A DNA stretch of 38,178 nt. Origin: Bacteroidaceae bacterium. Lineage in GTDB: Bacteria; Bacteroidota; Bacteroidia; Bacteroidales; Bacteroidaceae. The translations under genes were made by a program, and so were the position numbers. Each line of letters starts with the position of its first letter. The stretch's first letter is position 1. The stretch lies in the NCBI GenBank assembly GCA_017520935.1, contig JAFXEF010000002.1:1-38178 (forward strand), read 5' to 3'. Under the pieces are notes generated by a model that ran no database searches, was not told where the DNA came from, and was given only the letters and a program-made list of their open reading frames with translations. This document shows, one piece after another, positions 35,119-38,178 of the stretch.

Positions 35119-35931
35119 CTATCCCCAATTGCCGTTTTGTTCATCTGTCCTATTAACCTTCTTGGCTATCCATATACTGCACTCATATAGAGCATACAGA
35201 GGTAGCGTTACAAGAATACAAGTCATTATATCTGGCGGAGTTATAATAGCCGAAATCGCTGTAATTATAAATAGTGCATACTTTCTATATTTTGATAATA
35301 TCTGGAAATCCACAATCCCAATCTTTGCTAAGATATAAATAATTACAGGCAGCTGAAATACTATCCCCATAACCAATGTTAGTGAAGTGAAAGTTGTTAT
35401 ATACGAACTTAATGTTATCATCGTATTTACTTTATCAGCAACACTGTATGTTCCTAAGAATCGGAAAGAGATAGGGAATATAATGAAATAGCTCATTAAA
35501 ACTCCTATTATAAACAGAGAGTATATAATAACAGCCACATATACCGAGTATTTACGCTCATTCTCATATAAAGCTGGCAGTGCAAAACAAAAAAGTTCAT
35601 ACAAAATATATGGAGAAGCTATCAAACACCCCAAGTAAAGTGAGGTTGTAACATGCGTCATAAATTGGCTTGATAGGTCTGTGGCTATCATCTCAACCAC
35701 ATACTTATCAAAATGAAAGTCAAATCCAAGCCATTGTATGACCTTTTCTATATAACGGTATGTCACAAAGTCCCACTCGCTTGGTGCCAAAAGAATACTC
35801 CAAGCAACATCTTTAATTACGAAAATGAAAATTGCTATAATAGCAGTGACCCCTAAAATACGAAACAACATTCGGCGAAGCACCTCCAAGTGTCCGCCGA
35901 ATGTGAGTTGATTGTCATTATTATTTCGCAT
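35119..35931 (-). CDS. tatC: Sec-independent protein translocase TatC
   Basis: A 270-residue inner-membrane receptor core of the twin-arginine translocase. The N-terminus has 'FGGHLEVLRRMLFR', equivalent to the conserved cytosolic 'HLxELRxR' region that contacts RR signal peptides. Six hydrophobic helices follow, with 'SLYLGCLIASPYILYELFCFALPALYENERK' (first periplasmic part and helix 3) and 'ITPPDIMTCILVTLPLYALYE' near the end. I start at 35931 (MRNNND), overlapping the tatA stop by 11 bases; the frame extends to 35946. It is last gene of the CXXX-peptide operon, which suggests that the precursor with an RR leader is its substrate. It is less GC-rich than the core genes. Confidence 0.9.
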   Translation of the reverse strand: MRNNNDNQLTFGGHLEVLRRMLFRILGVTAIIAIFIFVIKDVAWSILLAPSEWDFVTYRYIEKVIQWLGFDFHFDKYVVEMIATDLSSQFMTHVTTSLYLGCLIASPYILYELFCFALPALYENERKYSVYVAVIIYSLFIIGVLMSYFIIFPISFRFLGTYSVADKVNTMITLSSYITTFTSLTLVMGIVFQLPVIIYILAKIGIVDFQILSKYRKYALFIITAISAIITPPDIMTCILVTLPLYALYECSIWIAKKVNRTDEQNGNWG

Positions 35932-36154
35932 TATTTGGATTTTCATTTTCGTCTAATGAAGTATTATTTACATTCTCATCATTAGTTGGTTTGACCTCAT
36001 TGTCTGACGATGGAATATCCTCACCATCTTTCATTCCTTTCTTGAATTCTTTAACTCCTTGTCCTAATCCTCGCATCATTTCGGGGACTTTTTTGCCTCC
36101 GAAAATCAATAACGCGAGACCTCCTAATAGCAGTAATTCGGTTGTTCCTAACAT
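35921..36154 (-). CDS. tatA: Twin-arginine translocase subunit TatA
   Basis: A 77-residue pore-forming Tat component. A short N-terminal membrane helix (about 4-19, 'TELLLLGGLALLIFGGKKVP') is followed by the amphipathic helix 'EMMRGLGQGVKEFKKGMKD' and an acidic, asparagine-rich tail. The 'FGGKKVPE' hinge is diagnostic of TatA/TatE. No tatB is present, as in many Bacteroidetes and Gram-positive TatAC systems. It overlaps tatC and lies 20 bases after the secreted 131-residue gene. Confidence 0.92.
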   Translation of the reverse strand: MLGTTELLLLGGLALLIFGGKKVPEMMRGLGQGVKEFKKGMKDGEDIPSSDNEVKPTNDENVNNTSLDENENPNNAK

Positions 36155-36174
36155 ATGGATTGTATATTTTATGA

Positions 36175-36570
36175 TTACTTATTAGTCTTTCGTTCCCAAT
36201 TTCCCCAATCAGTGAAAATAATATGTTTCTTATCAATTCGTTCTATTTCAAGTAATGGATATTCTATTTTATCATAATAAAATCGAATTTGTAAAAACTT
36301 GCTATTTTCATTAGGAAGTTCGTGCATTATCCACACAAAAGGACTGGGGTTATCCCTTATTGTGTCATTAATTAAATACTGTAACTCTCCCGATCCAGAA
36401 TTTTTATATTCTTGTTTAAATACCCAGATTTCTTCGTGAATACTATTTTGTATGGTATCGATTCGATGCCATACTCCATTAATTCTTTTAGACATTTTAA
36501 GCAATTCACGACTCTGCGCAAACATAACCAAAGGAATACAGAGAAAAATCAGGAATACGTACCGTTTCAT
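36175..36570 (-). CDS. Secreted 131-residue protein of unknown function in the CXXX-peptide operon
   Basis: I do not recognise a family. Residues 1-19 (MKRYVFLIFLCIPLVMFAQ) are a Sec-type signal peptide. The mature part is about 112 residues, beta-rich, with several tryptophans and the phrases 'NGVWHRIDTIQNSIHEEIWVF', 'FVWIMHELP' and 'IIFTDWGNWER', and no cysteines outside the signal. This resembles small lipocalin-like or beta-sandwich binding proteins only in general composition. It is placed between the modification protein (5 bases upstream) and tatA (20 bases downstream), so it is likely coexpressed and exported to the same compartment as the peptide. A binding, immunity or delivery role is inference. 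Confidence 0.75.
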   Translation of the reverse strand: MKRYVFLIFLCIPLVMFAQSRELLKMSKRINGVWHRIDTIQNSIHEEIWVFKQEYKNSGSGELQYLINDTIRDNPSPFVWIMHELPNENSKFLQIRFYYDKIEYPLLEIERIDKKHIIFTDWGNWERKTNK

Positions 36571-36575
36571 GATGA

Positions 36576-36845
36576 TTACAATACTAAATAAATATTACAG
36601 GTGTCAAAATCTATTTCCCAATTGCCACCTTCAATGCTTTCCCACTGATATTTCTCACCCATACGATCCCACCAATTCTGAAATTTTGAACCTGTTTCAC
36701 CCATATCCTTTATGAGTTTTTCATACAAAGTTTCATTCTCAGGCGTTAGTATTTTAGCCAATTCATTTAAGCCATTACGGCGTTCAAAGAGGACCTGAAT
36801 CTCATTCTTTTCCTCCATAGTTACTTGTCCTACAATTCTTTTCAT
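36576..36845 (-). CDS. CXXX repeat peptide modification system protein
   Basis: An 89-residue small cytosolic protein. From memory of family names it matches the short 'CXXX repeat peptide modification system protein' group that accompanies CXXX maturases in Bacteroidetes: 'VGQVTMEEKNEIQVLFERRNGLNELAKIL' in the first third and 'KFQNWWDRMGEKYQWES' near residue 56. It has no cysteine until residue 83 and no catalytic signature, so a peptide-binding (RRE-like) or chaperone role is a reasonable guess. Its ATG overlaps the precursor's TGA as ATGA (36845-36842), so the two are translationally coupled. Confidence 0.75.
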   Translation of the reverse strand: MKRIVGQVTMEEKNEIQVLFERRNGLNELAKILTPENETLYEKLIKDMGETGSKFQNWWDRMGEKYQWESIEGGNWEIDFDTCNIYLVL

Positions 36846-37150
36846 TGTTTATTTATTTTTAATTTAACACTGTCTGGTTTTATTGTTGGAGTTTTGCAAC
36901 TAGACTTACAAGTTCCCATGCAGCCAGTACAAGCGTCTTTACACATCTTATTGCATGTATATTGACAACCTCCAAGACATGCATTTGTACAGCCAACTGC
37001 ACATAATCCTGTACAAGTCCCTGCACAACCACCTTTACAATCAGTTGCAGGCGATGAAAAGACATTAACCCATGGGATTGATGTTAATATAAGTATTGGT
37101 AATCCCTTTGCAACTCTTCTGAAAAATTCTCGTCGTTTCATATTTGCCAT
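36842..37150 (-). CDS. CXXX-repeat cysteine-rich peptide precursor with twin-arginine leader
   Basis: A 102-residue precursor. Leader residues 1-33 contain K-R6-R7-E-F-F-R followed by the hydrophobic stretch LPILILTSIPWVNVF, matching the Tat pattern RRxFF. The core has 13 cysteines at 38, 42, 46, 50, 54, 58, 62, 66, 70, 74, 77, 81 and 85: every spacing is four residues except C74-TG-C77. X residues are mainly G, T, A, K and S. The cysteine-free tail (TPTIKPDSVKLKINKQ) is basic. Such repeats are annotated as targets of CXXX peptide maturases, but the final chemistry (thioether, other crosslinks, metal or disulfide) is unknown. It starts 1 base after the maturase stop; start at 37141 (MKRREFF) is also possible. 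Confidence 0.85.
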   Translation of the reverse strand: MANMKRREFFRRVAKGLPILILTSIPWVNVFSSPATDCKGGCAGTCTGLCAVGCTNACLGGCQYTCNKMCKDACTGCMGTCKSSCKTPTIKPDSVKLKINKQ

Positions 37151-37151
37151 T

Positions 37152-38135
37152 TTACCATTCTTTTCTTACTTCAAAGGGATCAAGATATTCGATTTCATTT
37201 ATCTCTACATTAGGAAGGAATTCTCCATGCTTACGAATATTATGCAAGAGCTCTCTACTTGCATTACGTTCCAGATGAGCCACTACACATTGTTCATGGC
37301 TTGGTGTGTTAACTTCATATGTCGTTTTGCGATTTAGCCAAACGCAACGTTTGCATTGATAAGCATCGCAATTGCGACAAATAGGAGCATGAGATAACTT
37401 ATATAGCTGAGGATTCTTTATATCCAAGCCACTTTCCAAATTACCAATAGAGAATTTCGACTTGCCCAATCCGTAGTCTTCATCGTCATCTGCCAAATAA
37501 AAAGCAGGGCACACATAGAACTTGCCATCAGGAGCAAGTGTAACACTTTCCCAACCTGCATTGCAGTTGTTCATTTTCTCCAGCATCATACGGTCGGTCA
37601 ACAGATTCAACTGTGGCGACTTACCTTTCAAGTAAAGTGTTTCAATCTTCTCCGACAATGCCAACAATACCTTTTTATAGACATCGAAATCATTCACATC
37701 GAAAATTTCTACATCAGTAATCACCACATTGACACGAGCAGCCTTTGCCAACGAATGCTGTAGGAATAGATAGCGTTCAAAGAAATCTGCTTTAGAGGTA
37801 CGGACTACATACACCCCATCTTCCTTGAAGTCATAAATATCCATCCCAGTCCAATCGTCAAATACCACCACATCGGCATTGTTCCTCAATACGGTGTCTT
37901 CACACAACGAAGAAACAATATCACTATGATCTATTGTATGAATGGTGTCTTTATATTCTTGTGGCAACTCATAGTCGGGATACACAAACTGAATCATCAG
38001 ATTTTCTTTCATGGCAAATAAGATTCCTGCCTTCAAATCGTTCAAAGCAATTAGCTTATGTTCATCCTTCGGATTTTCATAATGACAATACGAAACACTT
38101 GTATCGTCTAACTGTACAATCAAATATTTTAACAT
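37152..38135 (-). CDS. CXXX repeat peptide maturase (SPASM-like, no radical-SAM motif seen)
   Basis: A 327-residue cytosolic protein, first gene of the operon. The C-terminal third is a SPASM-type auxiliary iron-sulfur domain: Cys191 and Cys209 in CNAGWESVTLAPDGKFYVCP, then C253-x2-C256-x4-C261-x2-C264 (CRNCDAYQCKRC) and Cys283, with 'IGNLESG' between. The N-terminal two thirds have alternating strand and helix but only isolated cysteines (17 and about 79), and I do not find the CX3CX2C loop that binds the catalytic cluster of radical SAM enzymes. By recalled family name it is the CXXX repeat peptide maturase. It probably binds and modifies the adjacent precursor; with the catalytic motif missing the mechanism is open. 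Confidence 0.8.
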   Translation of the reverse strand: MLKYLIVQLDDTSVSYCHYENPKDEHKLIALNDLKAGILFAMKENLMIQFVYPDYELPQEYKDTIHTIDHSDIVSSLCEDTVLRNNADVVVFDDWTGMDIYDFKEDGVYVVRTSKADFFERYLFLQHSLAKAARVNVVITDVEIFDVNDFDVYKKVLLALSEKIETLYLKGKSPQLNLLTDRMMLEKMNNCNAGWESVTLAPDGKFYVCPAFYLADDDEDYGLGKSKFSIGNLESGLDIKNPQLYKLSHAPICRNCDAYQCKRCVWLNRKTTYEVNTPSHEQCVVAHLERNASRELLHNIRKHGEFLPNVEINEIEYLDPFEVRKEW

Positions 38136-38168
38136 AAAATTAACAATTTTCTTCGGTTGTGTTTTTTA

Positions 38169-38176
38169 CAAATTTA
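38169..38176 (-). promoter_or_regulatory. -7 box of the CXXX-peptide/Tat operon
   Basis: TAAATTTG on the minus strand ends 33 bases before the maturase ATG at 38135, giving a leader of about 27 bases. This makes the maturase the likely first gene of the transcript. The -33 element is outside the window. Confidence 0.55.
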
Positions 38177-38178
38177 TA

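Noticed and set aside
1..38178. tRNA, rRNA or complete insertion sequence
   Set aside because: I found no tRNA T-arm or acceptor patterns, no rRNA stretches and no transposase or terminal inverted repeats in any spacer.

Overview
The window looks like chromosomal DNA of a Bacteroidales bacterium, plausibly Prevotellaceae or a close relative. The supporting signs are: repeated promoter boxes of the Bacteroidetes type (TAnnTTTG, some with TTG about 20 bases upstream); few Shine-Dalgarno sequences; an nqrABCDEF operon; thioredoxin-like proteins with the N-terminal domain typical of Bacteroidetes; short type IX-like C-terminal tails ending in G-[IL]-YIV-[ND]-G; and a long GH127/GH146-type arabinofuranosidase. 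I could not fix the genus from sequence alone.

Layout. 1-950 has no convincing gene, but holds a hairpin-rich block, three 21-bp repeats with dyad symmetry, and an inverted repeat ahead of a promoter. 951-2558 encodes a secreted Ig-like-domain protein. 2644-6102 (minus) is an operon of three paralogous periplasmic thioredoxin-like proteins. 6241-8529 is the malic enzyme/phosphotransacetylase fusion maeB. 8801-11341 is clpC. 11413-13817 (minus) carries an L-threonylcarbamoyladenylate synthase followed by a ClC channel/antiporter. 14168-17278 is a large secreted beta-L-arabinofuranosidase-like enzyme. 17327-21784 (minus) is a TamB-like protein. 22048-27987 is the complete Na+-translocating NADH:quinone reductase operon. 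28297-29511 is nicotinate phosphoribosyltransferase.

From about 29.8 kb the character changes. A RhuM-family gene is followed by gene debris. Then comes a visibly AT-rich accessory region: an ApeA-like HEPN protein (a family with anti-phage members) divergent from a three-gene operon of unknown function (32814-34798), closed by a strong terminator and another gene remnant.

The most interesting system is the minus-strand operon running from 38135 down to 35119. It encodes a CXXX-repeat peptide maturase with a SPASM-like cysteine domain but no visible radical-SAM CX3CX2C motif. Next come a 102-residue precursor with 13 cysteines in almost perfect four-residue register behind a twin-arginine-like leader, a small CXXX-system modification protein, a secreted 131-residue protein of unknown function, TatA and TatC. 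The genes overlap or nearly touch, and a promoter box lies just upstream at the window's edge. My reading is a modified cysteine-repeat peptide (RiPP-like) exported in folded or modified form by its own Tat translocase. The peptide families are known only from bioinformatic description; the dedicated Tat pairing and the extra secreted protein are inferences from this locus.
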